A DNA stretch of 64,000 bases, taken from CAVYOD01 sp963770045 (GTDB taxonomy: Bacteria; Acidobacteriota; Aminicenantia; Aminicenantales; CAVYOD01). The stretch covers positions 124,001 through 188,000 of the forward strand of contig CAVYOD010000011.1 in assembly GCA_963770045.1 (NCBI GenBank). Direction: 5' to 3'. How positions within the stretch are numbered: the stretch's first letter is position 1; each line of letters opens with the position of its first letter. The position numbers and the translations under genes are program-made. The notes under the pieces were generated by a model that worked only from the letters and a program-made list of their open reading frames with translations, made no database searches and was not told the DNA's origin. Below are positions 15,903 through 25,319 of the stretch, piece by piece.

Positions 15903-18823
15903 TTATTTCTTTTCTTTGACTTTTTCCTTCAGATAGTCCTTGATCTTGATATAGGGGATCCCTTCCTCAAGCCACTTGGGCGCCGGCTTTCCCTGAAGAT
16001 AATGGTCAAAGAACTCTTTCATCCTGACGGTGTAATCCTTCTGGTTGGCCGCCTTCTGGAGGCCGTGGTTTTCGCCGACGTATTCGAGCATGACCACCGG
16101 TTTTTTGAGCCGCCGAAGGGTGTTGAAGTATTCGATCCCCTGGTTCCAGGTTACGGCTCCGTCCTGGTCATTGTGGAGAATGATCAGAGGGGTCGTGACC
16201 TTGGGAGCGAAGAAAACCGGCGAATTGCGGGTGTAGGCGTCAAGGTTCTCCCAGTAGCCCCCGCTGAACCGGCCCTGGCTGCTTTCAAAAATCGGCTGGT
16301 TGGCTGAGCCGGTATTCCAGTAGATGGAGCTGTACATGCTGATCATGTTCGTCAATGGTGCGCCGGCAACTGCGGCCGCAAAGGCCTCGGTCTGAGTGAC
16401 CAGGAAGGCGGTCTGGTAGCCGCCCCAGGAGTGGCCCTGCAGGCCCGCCTTTGCTCTGTCTACGACCCCAGTGGCGATGGCAGCTTCGAGCGCCGGAACG
16501 ACGCACCAGACCGCCGACATGCCAGGGTCGTTGACCTTATAGACAATGTCGGGCATCAGGACGGCGTACCCGTTGCTTGTGTAAAATGACTTGTTGAAGC
16601 CGTTGGCATAGGGCGTGAAATAACGGTTCAAGCTCTGGGAAAGTTTTTCATAAATATAGACGATCGTTGGGTAGTTCTTCCCTTTTTCATAGTTGGCCGG
16701 GAGAAACAGGGCGGCCTGGAGCTTATCGCCCTTGGCGCTCTGATAATCAACGAGCATCGACCCCGCCGACCAAAGGAAATCCTTCTGCTGGGGATTGGCT
16801 TCGCGTCATCCGTCCGCCCTTGGCCAGAGTCCCGTCTGTGACATAAAAGTCGGGATAATCGCGGTATGTTTCGCGGGTGTAAAGATAGGTTTCTGCGCGT
16901 TTGGCCTTTCGGAGCTGGTTAAACAACGCGTCGTCCCAGAGAAGCATTGTCGCGCCCGGCTTTCCCTTATCGACTCGGGCTATTCCCGCCTTCTTTGTCC
17001 ATTCGCCATAGGCGCTGAAATAGACCGGCCCGCTTATGTCGATCCCCTTTTCTTCCGGGTCGAGGCGGAAGCGGCGTTGGTAGCGGATGCCGTCTTTCTT
17101 GCCATTGAGAGTCAGGTTGGCCGCTTTCGTCCCGCCGGAGACGGGCACGTTCCAGACGTCCCAATTATCGGAGAGGAGGACGGAGACGCCGTCCTTGACC
17201 CACCCGATCGGATAGACGGGAGGCTTAGAAACGTTGTGGTCGTCTTCGGTGTTGATGAATGAGGCGGGGACGTCTTTGGTGATGTTGTTGGACTGGCCGC
17301 TGGCCATATCATAGCTGAAATAATTTCCGTCGTCATAGTAGAGGAGGCGACTGCCTTCGGGGGATGGGCCGAAATACCAACGGCACTTTTTGAGGGCCGG
17401 CTTGCGGATGCCGGTCCGAAGGTCAATGACATAGATATCTCGATATCTGCGTCCGTCGAGGTTGCCCATCAATGCATATTGGGATTCGTCGATCCCGATC
17501 GCCCAGCGTTGCTTGGGAGCGGCTTCGACGTCGCGCAGGGTATCGTCGGCCAGCCTGAAGAAGGCCTTCTCCTTGGGGCGATAGATGCTGAGGTAGCTGT
17601 AGTTCTTGTCCTCTTTTTCCTCAACCTGTTGCTGGGACTGGAGCCGCTTGTCAAGCCAGTGCCAGAGGATGAGGTCGGGCGTATCCTCATCAGATGCCTC
17701 CGGCTTCGCATCCTTTGGTTTCTCTTCTTTTTCAGCGGATTTGTCATCCGGCTTGTCGGCCGGCTTCTTCCCGGCGTCTTCTTTTTTCTTCAGCTCCTGG
17801 ATTCCGAAAAGGATTCCGTCGAGGTCCTCAGTCCAGGCCGGCTGGCGGTTGGGGCTCACCGTCATTCCGGAGGGAAAACTCTTGTCCTCCTTGGGGTCAT
17901 AGGCTGTTTTGACAGGAGCGCCGGTCGCAAAACCGGTGAACCCGAGAAGGCTGTAGAGTTTGTCTTCGTAGCCTGTGTCTTCCTTTCCTTTGACCCCGGC
18001 CAGCCCGTCACCTTTTTCCGTCCAGGTCAATCCCTTATAAACGGCTTTATCGCTGTCAAGAGACAGGACGGCGCCGGTGGCAAGGTTCCGGACCTCGATT
18101 CCGTTTCCGCTCATCCCTTGAGCGTCGATCGTCCAGGCCAGCCATTTTCCTTTTTTGTCGAAGGCGAATTCGCTGACATTGCCGATGTTAAGCTCCTTGG
18201 CCGCGGCCAGTTCGCGGAGGATGAGGTCGGCTCCGGTCCATTTATCTTTGTCCTTTTCTTTTTCCTGGTTTTCGACCGGGAACTTGAGGAGGGCGAGCCA
18301 GCCCGAGTTCTCTCCCGAGAAGGAGAAGGCTTTTACTTTTTCGTATTCGATTTTGTCGCCCGTTCCCAGGTTGATCAGGGCGGCTTTGGTGAAGATCTTT
18401 TTCTTGTCCTTGCGGAGCTGCTTGGATTCTTTAGCGTCCGGGTAGACCATGAAAGCGAACCACTTGGAGTCGTCCGAAAAGGCGAGCTCATTGCCCGAGG
18501 GGAAGCGTGGGGCTTCGCCGGCGGGGAATTTGTAGATTTTCTCCTCCCGCGTTTTTCGAATGATGACTTCGCTGTCGCCCTCATTGGGAGAAAGGCGATA
18601 GGCGAACCACTGTCCATCATTTGAGACGACGAGAGGACGTTGATATTCTTCCAGGCGAGGATGTCTTCAAGTGCGATCGGGCGGGGGGTTTGAACTTGGG
18701 TTTGGGGCGTGGTTTTGCTCTGAGTTTGGGTCCGCAGTCTGAGTCATGAGCAAACATCGAATCAAGAAACAGAGGAATGATAAAGATCATGAACATCATA
18801 TAGCAGGTTTTAGCTTTTTTCAT
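15903..18823 (-). pseudogene. S9 family prolyl oligopeptidase-type peptidase, multiple frameshifts
   Basis: An exported serine peptidase of about 970 residues when joined: signal peptide (M-K-K-A-K-T-C...), beta-propeller, then alpha/beta hydrolase with G-H-S-W-G-G, H-N-D-Q-D-G and E-N-H-G-L as Ser, Asp and His motifs. GGAGG precedes the ATG at 18823. At least three frame changes are needed: about 18745; about 18630, where one missing A restores A-W-K-E-Y-Q-R-P-L-V-V-S-N-D-G; and about 16798, where one extra base restores E-A-N-P-Q-Q-K-D-F-L-W-S-A-G. The propeller contains a Lys/Asp/Glu-rich low-complexity insert around 17700-17780. It is either a recent pseudogene or poorly assembled. Confidence 0.85.
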
Positions 18824-18890
18824 AATGTCCTCCACGCGAGCGTTTCATGATATGTCAAAAGAACCAAAGAAGCAAAAATCAAAACACTGA

Positions 18891-19001
18891 GGGACGTTCC
18901 CCAAGGGGACACCCTTTGATTGTTAAACCTGAAATTTGGCTTCAGGGGACGGCGATAGGCGATTCTAAAATCATGAAGGGTGTCCCCTTGGGGAACGTCC
19001 C
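18891..19001. repeat. REPIN-like element: perfect 26-base inverted repeat
   Basis: The arm at 18891-18916 begins GGGACGTTCCCC and continues AAGGGGACACCCTT; its exact reverse complement is at 18976-19001, with 59 bases between. Each arm is itself a small palindrome (GGGGAACGTCCCC). Two inverted REP units with a short spacer is the REPIN arrangement mobilised by RAYT transposases. A single core (GGGGAACGTCCCC) recurs at 41952. No RAYT gene is in the window. Confidence 0.75.
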
Positions 19002-19062
19002 CAAATTACTAAACGATTTAGAGGGCCTCGGCGTATTTAAATAGAAATCAACTTGTAATAAG

Positions 19063-20622
19063 ATGGGACGGATGCTGAAGAAGGTTTTGCTTTTGTCCGG
19101 TGTCGTCGTCTTTTCTTTCTGTGGAACCAAGCAAAGAGCGGTCCTTACTCCGCCCCTTGTCCAGATCGAGGCCCGGGAGGCCGAAGCGGCCGCCCTGTTC
19201 AAAAAAGCCAGCCTGCCTTTTCTTAAAAAGGCATTCGCCATCTATGAAGAATTGTACGCTCATCCCGGCCTGCAGCGAAGGATCGGCCCGGCCTATGTCA
19301 GAACGGCCATTCTCATCGATGTCCGGGAGAAAGAAATCGGAATCGTCGATGTCACTTATCTTGAGAAAGCGCTCGCCGCGATTAGAGCGAACCGGGCCTT
19401 GGGGGAGTACATGCTGTACACCGATCTCACCCGCGCGATCTGGGCCAAGCAGAAAGGAGTGATGGGGGACATTGGCATCCGCTTCGATTGGCGCGAAACC
19501 GAGGCGATGCTTGACAAGAACTTCAATAAGCTGAAAACCGAGGCGGCGGCCGACGAAATTGCGGCCTATATTTTTACGACCGCCTTTGGCTACTATGAAT
19601 ATTATTTCTCAGGAAAAGGGGTCAAAATTGATATCTCTCAATATTCCAGAAAATATCCGGATTCTCTCCTTATAAAGTACAGGGCCGCCACTTTCTCCGA
19701 GGCGGACAAGGGACTGTTGATCCAACTCACCGAGCGCGATCCTGATTTTTATGAAGCCTACTACCATCTCGGGGATATCGCTGTCAAAGAAGGGAAGCTG
19801 CTCGAGGCAGAACGGAATCTCTTGAAGGCCGGAGAAGGAATTCCCGAGTCCTCTCAGATCACAATATCACTCGCCAGCGTCTACTTCGCTACGGAAGAAC
19901 TGGACAAAAGTTTGGAGTTTTATGACAAAACGCTCGCCATCAGTCCTGACTACCGGGAGGCTCTCCTGGGCAAGGCGATCTGTCTCAGTTACCTGAGGAG
20001 AAACGCGGATGCTATGGCCATCCTTGAGAAATTGATAGCGCTAGGGAATTGGCTGATGGGGGAGAGCCATTATTGGCTGGCCTGGAACCTGCATCAATTG
20101 GGTCGGAACGAGGAAGCAGCGGCGAACATCGAGCAGGCAAAGAGCCGCCTCGGCACAGACTCGGAAGTGTTCGGCCTTTCGGGAACGATCGCCCTCGAGC
20201 GGGGAAACCTGGAGCAGGCGGAGAAGGACCTGAAGGAGTCCCTCACCTACAACGCCGACAACACCGAATCTCTTTTCAACCTGGGAAGACTGTACGCCCT
20301 GAAAGAACAGTGGCGAAGTTCCGGCGACTATTACGAAAGGGCCGGCTTGGCTGACGAGAGGACCGAATCGGTGATCGAGACCAAAATCCAGGAGATCAAA
20401 GAGTCTTCTCTGGCTGAAGAGAGAAAATCGAGACTCATCAGAGTTAAAGAAAACCAGCTGAAAACGATCGGGCTCACCAAAGCCACAGCCTTCTACGATG
20501 CCGCGGCCGGCTATTTCAATGCCGGGACCAAAACAAGAGCCCTCGAGTTCGCCCGACGGGCCGCCTCCCACCCCGCCTTCAAAGAAAAATCCGAGGAGCT
20601 GATCGCAAAACTCAAAAAGTGA
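19063..20622 (+). CDS. TPR-repeat lipoprotein
   Basis: A 519-residue exported protein. The N-terminus is hydrophobic and ends in V-F-S-F-C-G, a plausible lipoprotein cleavage site near residue 20. Tetratricopeptide repeats fill the second half (for example A-Y-Y-H-L-G-D-I-A-V-K-E-G-K-L, A-S-V-Y-F-A-T-E-E-L-D, W-L-A-W-N-L-H-Q-L-G-R). These are protein-protein interaction modules; the role here is unknown. The first 150 residues show no family I recognise. The ATG at 19063 lacks a good ribosome site, and an ATG three codons on (19072) is an alternative. It is followed after 66 bases by the sigma/anti-sigma genes and could share their transcript. Confidence 0.8.
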   Translation: MGRMLKKVLLLSGVVVFSFCGTKQRAVLTPPLVQIEAREAEAAALFKKASLPFLKKAFAIYEELYAHPGLQRRIGPAYVRTAILIDVREKEIGIVDVTYLEKALAAIRANRALGEYMLYTDLTRAIWAKQKGVMGDIGIRFDWRETEAMLDKNFNKLKTEAAADEIAAYIFTTAFGYYEYYFSGKGVKIDISQYSRKYPDSLLIKYRAATFSEADKGLLIQLTERDPDFYEAYYHLGDIAVKEGKLLEAERNLLKAGEGIPESSQITISLASVYFATEELDKSLEFYDKTLAISPDYREALLGKAICLSYLRRNADAMAILEKLIALGNWLMGESHYWLAWNLHQLGRNEEAAANIEQAKSRLGTDSEVFGLSGTIALERGNLEQAEKDLKESLTYNADNTESLFNLGRLYALKEQWRSSGDYYERAGLADERTESVIETKIQEIKESSLAEERKSRLIRVKENQLKTIGLTKATAFYDAAAGYFNAGTKTRALEFARRAASHPAFKEKSEELIAKLKK

Positions 20623-20688
20623 GCACTGAGCTAAACACATTGGCTTTTATAGGCGTAGAATAATCTGAAAGATGAATTGATCGGTTCG

Positions 20689-21243
20689 ATGGACGAGAGA
20701 GAGCTGATCCGAGCCTGCCTCCGCGGTGATATGGAGGACTTCAAAGGTATTATCGTTAAGTATGGTGGTCCGGCCATGGCGCTGGCGGTGAATGTTCTGG
20801 GAAACAGAGAAGACGCTCAGGACGTCTGCCAGGAGACGTTCATCCAGGTCTTCCGAAATTTGGGCCGATTCGACCTCGAACGCAATTTCAAAACCTGGCT
20901 CTACACCATTCTCTACCGGAAATGCCTTGACCAGTTGAGGAAGAGACGCCGATTCCGGGATGCCTTTGCCAGGATGTCGAGCGAAGCCGAGCGCGATTTG
21001 AATCCAAGAGCAGCTCTGCAAAAAGCAAACCCTTCCCCTGAAAAACCGCCTCTCTCCCAGAAGATTCTCGGCCTTCTGAGCCCAAGGGAAAGGACGGTCC
21101 TGAGTCTCTGGGCCAACGAGGGTTACACGGCTGCCGAGATCTCCCAGGTTCTACGGTGCTCATCGAGCACCGCCCGGGTTTTCCTCTTCAACGCCAGAAG
21201 AAAGATCAAAGCCATGATGGAGAATCAAGATGTCAGTCTGTAA
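20689..21243 (+). CDS. ECF-type RNA polymerase sigma factor
   Basis: An extracytoplasmic-function sigma factor of about 184 residues. Region 2 reads L-G-N-R-E-D-A-Q-D-V-C-Q-E-T-F-I-Q-V-F-R and F-K-T-W-L-Y-T-I-L-Y-R-K-C; region 4 has L-S-P-R-E-R-T-V-L-S-L and a helix-turn-helix near T-A-A-E-I-S-Q-V-L. The ATG at 20689 gives the canonical N-terminus D-E-R-E-L-I-R-A-C; the upstream in-frame start would be TTG. The gene overlaps the next one by 14 bases, as sigma/anti-sigma pairs usually do. It presumably drives this operon and other envelope genes. Confidence 0.92.
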   Translation: MDERELIRACLRGDMEDFKGIIVKYGGPAMALAVNVLGNREDAQDVCQETFIQVFRNLGRFDLERNFKTWLYTILYRKCLDQLRKRRRFRDAFARMSSEAERDLNPRAALQKANPSPEKPPLSQKILGLLSPRERTVLSLWANEGYTAAEISQVLRCSSSTARVFLFNARRKIKAMMENQDVSL

Positions 21244-21712
21244 AGCGGTCAATTTTCTTTATGACCTTTTGCCTCTCAAAATCTGGCGGGGCTTTCTCAT
21301 CCGCGGCCACGTCGATGGATGCCCGGCCTGCGAGAAACGGCTGGCAGCCAGGGAGGAAGTCAAAGCTCTTCTCGTCCAAGCCGAAGATATGGAAGGCCTG
21401 GGCGGCCTGTGGCCGGAAACCAGGCTAAAACTCGAATCGGCTTGTGTGCAGAAGCAACCGCGGAAGCCGCTCGTCGGGCTGACCTGGCGCTGGGCGATCG
21501 GCCTGACCGGCCTCATGATCGCGGTTTTCACTTGCCTCTGGCTTTATCTGGGTTACGAGCCTGACAGGATACAGCAAGGGGATGAGGCGGGCAGGCGATT
21601 CCAAATCCAGTATTTAAGGGTTGGAGATGAGCCCGCCCTAAGTTTTGTCTTTCAGCCCCAAAATTCAAACATCATCATCATTTGGGCCGAAAAAACAATT
21701 AGTGGAGGATAA
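21230..21712 (+). CDS. putative zinc-binding anti-sigma factor, membrane protein
   Basis: A 160-residue protein that overlaps the ECF sigma gene. Near residue 27 it has H-V-D-G-C-P-A-C, the H-x3-C-x2-C signature of the ZAS anti-sigma domain that binds and blocks sigma region 2. One transmembrane helix follows (residues about 86-107, W-A-I-G-L-T-G-L-M-I-A-V-F-T-C-L), so the last 50 residues should be periplasmic and could sense an envelope signal. That tail matches no family I know. The gene context and the motif together make the call reasonable even though overall similarity is not obvious. Confidence 0.8.
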   Translation: MSVCKAVNFLYDLLPLKIWRGFLIRGHVDGCPACEKRLAAREEVKALLVQAEDMEGLGGLWPETRLKLESACVQKQPRKPLVGLTWRWAIGLTGLMIAVFTCLWLYLGYEPDRIQQGDEAGRRFQIQYLRVGDEPALSFVFQPQNSNIIIIWAEKTISGG

Positions 21713-21715
21713 ACC

Positions 21716-23369
21716 ATGGCAAACAAGAAACTCATAACGGCGGGGATCTTTTTTATGGGGATGTCTTTGGTTCCGCTCCGGGGAGAGTATACTTTGATGA
21801 AGATCAACCTGAGATTTTTTGAAGCCGTCAAGGCTGCGGAAACCGAGGTCTCCCAAGCGGTTACTTCTTCCTACCTGCATCCTACAGTCCAGGCGAGTCT
21901 TGAATCAAATTTTGAATTGGAGGAAGTCCGGAGCCAGATAAAAAAAGTCTTTAATCTTGGCGCGGTGAGGTTGCTGACAGAAGCCGGCCTCATCTGGAAC
22001 TCCAAGATCTCGGCCCAGATTTCCCATACCCTGAGGTTGGACAGCAAAGAATATCTGGTCTTGATTACCCCTTCCAAAGGAGATCAGTTCAGGCTGGAGG
22101 TCTTTGAGCAGAGCGGAGTTCAAAGAACGAGCCTCTTGGATACAAAAATTATCCTGCCCTACAAGAATGTGGCCGTGTTCGGATTTGAGGACAAGCTGGG
22201 AAAGCCTTATTTCCTTTCCTTCCATGTGGCAGACAGGCTCATCACCGATGTTTTGAGCCCCAAGATCGAGGAGGTCTTTGCCGAGGGGCCCATCAGAATC
22301 AAGGGCGATATCAAGCCACCCAAAATCTTGAAGATGGTTGAGCCTGTCTATCCCGAAATTGCGAGGCAGGCGGCAGTTGAGGGAGTGGTGATCCTTGAGA
22401 CAAGGATTGATGAATCTGGACGGGTCGCCAACGTCAAAATCCTGAGGTCGATTCCACTGCTTGACCAGGCCGCCATGGACGCTATCAGGCAGTGGGTTTA
22501 TGAACCCTTTATGATCGACAATAAACCCAGAGTCGGCACTATTTACTGTCACGGTAGCATTCAGGCTCGACAGAGAAAAAAAGACGAGTGTTACAGTTGG
22601 TGTGGAAGGCGGAGTTACCGGAGGCGTTGAGGGCGGAGTCGAGGGAGGGGTCGAGGGAGGCGGTCATGGGCGGAGTGGTCAGTGAGCAGGAACAGGAGGA
22701 ATTCGCCAAGGGTGCGGTCAGAGCCGTGGGCGAGATCAAGCCGCCCAAACTCATCAAGGAAGTCGAGCCTGTTTATCCGGAAGCAGCCATAAAGTCGGGG
22801 ATAGAAGGCGTGGTCATCCTGGAAGCCAAGACCGATAAAGACGGAAATGTCGTCGACGCTAAAGATCCTCAGGTCTATTCCTGCGCTCGACCAGGCCGCC
22901 ATCGCTGCCGTGAAACAGTGGAAGTATGAGCCCTTGGTCATCAAGGGAAAGCCGGTCGGAGTCCTTTTTACCGTCACCGTCCGGTTTCAGCTCAAAGGTG
23001 AAGAGAAGAAGAAGAGTGAGGAGGTCAGGACATCGACCGGCACCATTAACCTCAAAGACTTAGAAGATTTCGCCAAGGGTGCCGTGATGGTCGGCGACCA
23101 GATCAAACCTCCCCGGCTTTTGACGTCAGTCTCACCCGTTTATCCCCAAAACGCGAGAATGAACCGCGTCGAGGGCGTGGTGATCCTCGCGGCCAGGACT
23201 GACTGAGAAGGGAAACGTGATGGACGTAAAGGTCTTGATCATCGATTCCGTCGTTGGATAAAGCCGCTGATCGACTGCCGTGAAACAGTGGAAGTACGAG
23301 CCGATGATCATCAACGGCAAGCCCACGCCCGTCGTTTTTACGGTCACGGTTAGATTTCAGCTAAAATAG
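21716..23369 (+). pseudogene. TonB-family protein with three tandem TonB C-terminal domains, heavily frameshifted
   Basis: The third gene of the ECF operon, starting 3 bases after the anti-sigma gene with GGAGG upstream. After a signal-like N-terminus and a novel 200-residue region it has three TonB-C modules, each recognisable by P-x-x-x-x-x-V-x-P-V-Y-P, then V-E/I-E-G-V-V-I-L and V-K-Q-W-K-Y-E-P. A glycine-rich linker (V-E-G-G-V repeated) separates modules 1 and 2. About seven single-base insertions interrupt it (near 22545, 22670, 22865, 23208, 23258, 23272 and 23278); removing them gives one continuous protein to the TAG at 23367. TonB-C modules normally pass proton-motive energy to outer-membrane receptors; no receptor adjoins. 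Confidence 0.75.
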
Positions 23370-23386
23370 CGCTTCTATGGTCTATT

Positions 23387-24607
23387 TCAAAACGTCCTGA
23401 ATATATTGAACCCGAAGTGAATCCCTCCCTTGAACAGGTTCAAGTCTCCGCCGGGGAGGAATTGGTCGGAGGTCACGCCGGACGAGCTCAAAATAAAGAC
23501 CTGAAAAACATGTCCTCCGATCTTCTTTTCGAGGCCGATCCCAACGCCCTGAAAATCGGCTTTGTAGCCGCTGAGGACGGGAATCCATTCGGCGATCAGT
23601 GAAATCTCATTCAGCAACATGAACCGTCCGCCGACTCCCAGGGCCAGCGTTCCCTTGGAGGGGTTGTCCCAGTGATCGGTGTTCGATGAATAGGCGGGAA
23701 CGAGGAGAAAGGAAAGACGGTCGCTGAATTGATGAGAGAGGCTGATCTGGGCGTTGAACTTGAGATTCCGGGAGTCGAAAAGTCCGACGCCTTTCTCCCG
23801 CCTGGTGACCAGGCTCTCGCTGACATGAGCTGCCGCCGAAAAGGGGAGTCCGTTTTTTTTCTGTTCCAGGAAAAGCCAGTCGGCTCCCAGCTCGAATTCT
23901 TGGAATAAATTAGTCCCGCCCAGGGTAATTGTGACCTTATCGCTCAGGGCGTATCCGAGGCTCAAAAGCATGTTGGCCGGCCCAGCCAGCCCGTAGAAAA
24001 AATCGTAGCCGCTGCTCACCTCGGGGACAAAGCGGTGCGAGATCCGGAAGAGGACATGCCCTTTTTCGGTCGTCTCCGCAGTCGGCAGATTGATCAGCCG
24101 TGTGCCCCAAAAGGCGGGCCTATGATAGGGATGCTCCGGCGTCTTTTGCGGTGCTCGGCCGGGGCTTTGATTTTGGGCGGGAGTCTGTCTCTGAGCTCCG
24201 GCTGAGGCTCCTCCTTTAATGCTCTTGGCCCAATCTTCGATCGTTTGAATGCTCTCACTCGGGAGTGGTGTCCTCGACAGGGGCATCTGCTTGCCCACAA
24301 TTTCCGGGCTCCCTTTGATCTTCATGAGCAAATAGCTCTTCTCCGGATTCTGTGAATCAATGATTTTGAGTGAAGGCCTCTCAGTGCTGGGAACATCAAC
24401 AACCGTTCCCGGAAATTTCCCGGGCTCCATGTTCAATCCCATCTGCGGGTACTTCCCCATGTGGCAGCCGGCGACACTGCAATTTTGTTTGATGATGTTG
24501 CCGGCTTTTTGTTGAAGGTCACTCTGGGCTCCATCCGGGCCCAGCGCGTAAATCATTCCTGCCGTCAAAAAAAAGAAAAGGAAGCTTTTTAGATATTTCC
24601 CTTTCAT
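23387..24607 (-). CDS. exported protein: cytochrome-c-like CX4CH domain plus beta-barrel-type C-terminal domain
   Basis: A 406-residue secreted protein. After a signal peptide it has a small haem-c-like domain: I-I-K-Q-N-C-S-V-A-G-C-H with four residues between the cysteines, and M-P-L-S-R-T-P-L as the usual distal Met region. A Gln/Pro-rich linker follows, then about 250 residues of alternating strands (S-L-G-Y-A-L-S-D-K-V-T-I-T-L-G-G, F-S-A-A-A-H-V) ending in an aromatic residue, like an outer-membrane barrel of the DUF5777 type. GGGGAGGATCAG precedes the ATG. Only 21 bases separate it from the upstream gene with the same motif, so the two form an operon. It might carry electrons to the surface; this is inference. 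Confidence 0.7.
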   Translation of the reverse strand: MKGKYLKSFLFFFLTAGMIYALGPDGAQSDLQQKAGNIIKQNCSVAGCHMGKYPQMGLNMEPGKFPGTVVDVPSTERPSLKIIDSQNPEKSYLLMKIKGSPEIVGKQMPLSRTPLPSESIQTIEDWAKSIKGGASAGAQRQTPAQNQSPGRAPQKTPEHPYHRPAFWGTRLINLPTAETTEKGHVLFRISHRFVPEVSSGYDFFYGLAGPANMLLSLGYALSDKVTITLGGTNLFQEFELGADWLFLEQKKNGLPFSAAAHVSESLVTRREKGVGLFDSRNLKFNAQISLSHQFSDRLSFLLVPAYSSNTDHWDNPSKGTLALGVGGRFMLLNEISLIAEWIPVLSGYKADFQGVGIGLEKKIGGHVFQVFILSSSGVTSDQFLPGGDLNLFKGGIHFGFNIFRTF

Positions 24608-24628
24608 CTGATCCTCCCCATCCGTGTC

Positions 24629-25057
24629 CTAGTTGTTTTTTGCGCCCTTGTTGATCCAGTTCTTGATATTCTGAATGTCCGTATCACTCAGGGGCCCCCC
24701 TGAAGCGGGCATCCTGGCGCCGGCGGTCTGGCGGCCCTCGAGTTTGATAACAACATAAGAATCTTCCGCGTTAAAGGGAAAAACACGTCTCTTCGTAGGG
24801 ACTTCTCTAGAAGCGACATTGACGAGGTTGCCATAAACCTGGCCTCTGAGAAGCGTCAATTCGGCTTGCCTGGCGGCCCCGTGACAGGTCACGGCACTGC
24901 AGGTATTGCTGAAGATCCCTTCAATATCGGTGACAAAGGAAGGGTCTCCGATGATGACGCCGGGCGGACCCGTCGAAGTCGAGCTTTTGCAGGTTGAGAG
25001 CCAAACGACAGAGATTAGGGCAAGGCTGCAGAAAATAAAAACCGGGGTCTTCTTCAT
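24629..25057 (-). CDS. cytochrome-c-like lipoprotein with CX4CH motif
   Basis: A 142-residue exported protein, first of a two-gene operon. The N-terminal hydrophobic segment ends in W-L-S-T-C-K, a lipoprotein-type cleavage site. The body has F-S-N-T-C-S-A-V-T-C-H-G (C-x4-C-H) and a late M-P-A-S-G-G-P-L-S-D-T-D-I-Q-N-I-K-N-W-I, the usual C-terminal helix of class I cytochrome c domains with a candidate Met ligand. The two-residue-longer cysteine spacing is unusual for haem c but occurs. AGGAGG precedes the ATG. It shares domain design with the downstream barrel protein and probably works with it. Confidence 0.75.
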   Translation of the reverse strand: MKKTPVFIFCSLALISVVWLSTCKSSTSTGPPGVIIGDPSFVTDIEGIFSNTCSAVTCHGAARQAELTLLRGQVYGNLVNVASREVPTKRRVFPFNAEDSYVVIKLEGRQTAGARMPASGGPLSDTDIQNIKNWINKGAKNN

Positions 25058-25130
25058 CCCGTGCCTCCTCCAGACTGTCGTATTCTGGTCGATTGTTTAT
25101 CGTTCAAATCGTCGTGACCAGCCTTTCGGT

Positions 25131-25277
25131 ATGCTCCCAGGATCTCCGACCGGAGAACTTTTTAGGGAGATCGGCCTCATTTTTAGTTTGGATGGAGATT
25201 CTGAAATTGTCAAGCCGGTGCGCTCTTTTGGAGGGGTCTATCTGGTCATGCGAGCGCCTTGGGAGATCTGGAGCTGA
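25131..25277 (+). other. possible coding remnant (parvulin-like tail)
   Basis: A 48-codon open frame reads F-R-E-I-G-L-I-F-S-L-D-G-D, then I-V-K-P-V-R-S-F-G-G-V-Y-L-V-M. That pattern resembles the end of SurA/PpiC parvulin domains (F-S-L-x-x-G-x-x-S-x-x-V-x-S-x-x-G-x-H-I-x-K). No ribosome site or upstream domain is present. I see nothing else in the 25058-25319 gap. Confidence 0.25.
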
Positions 25278-25319
25278 GAGTGCACTGTCCCGGCCGGATG
25301 GATGAGTCAGAAAAACCCG

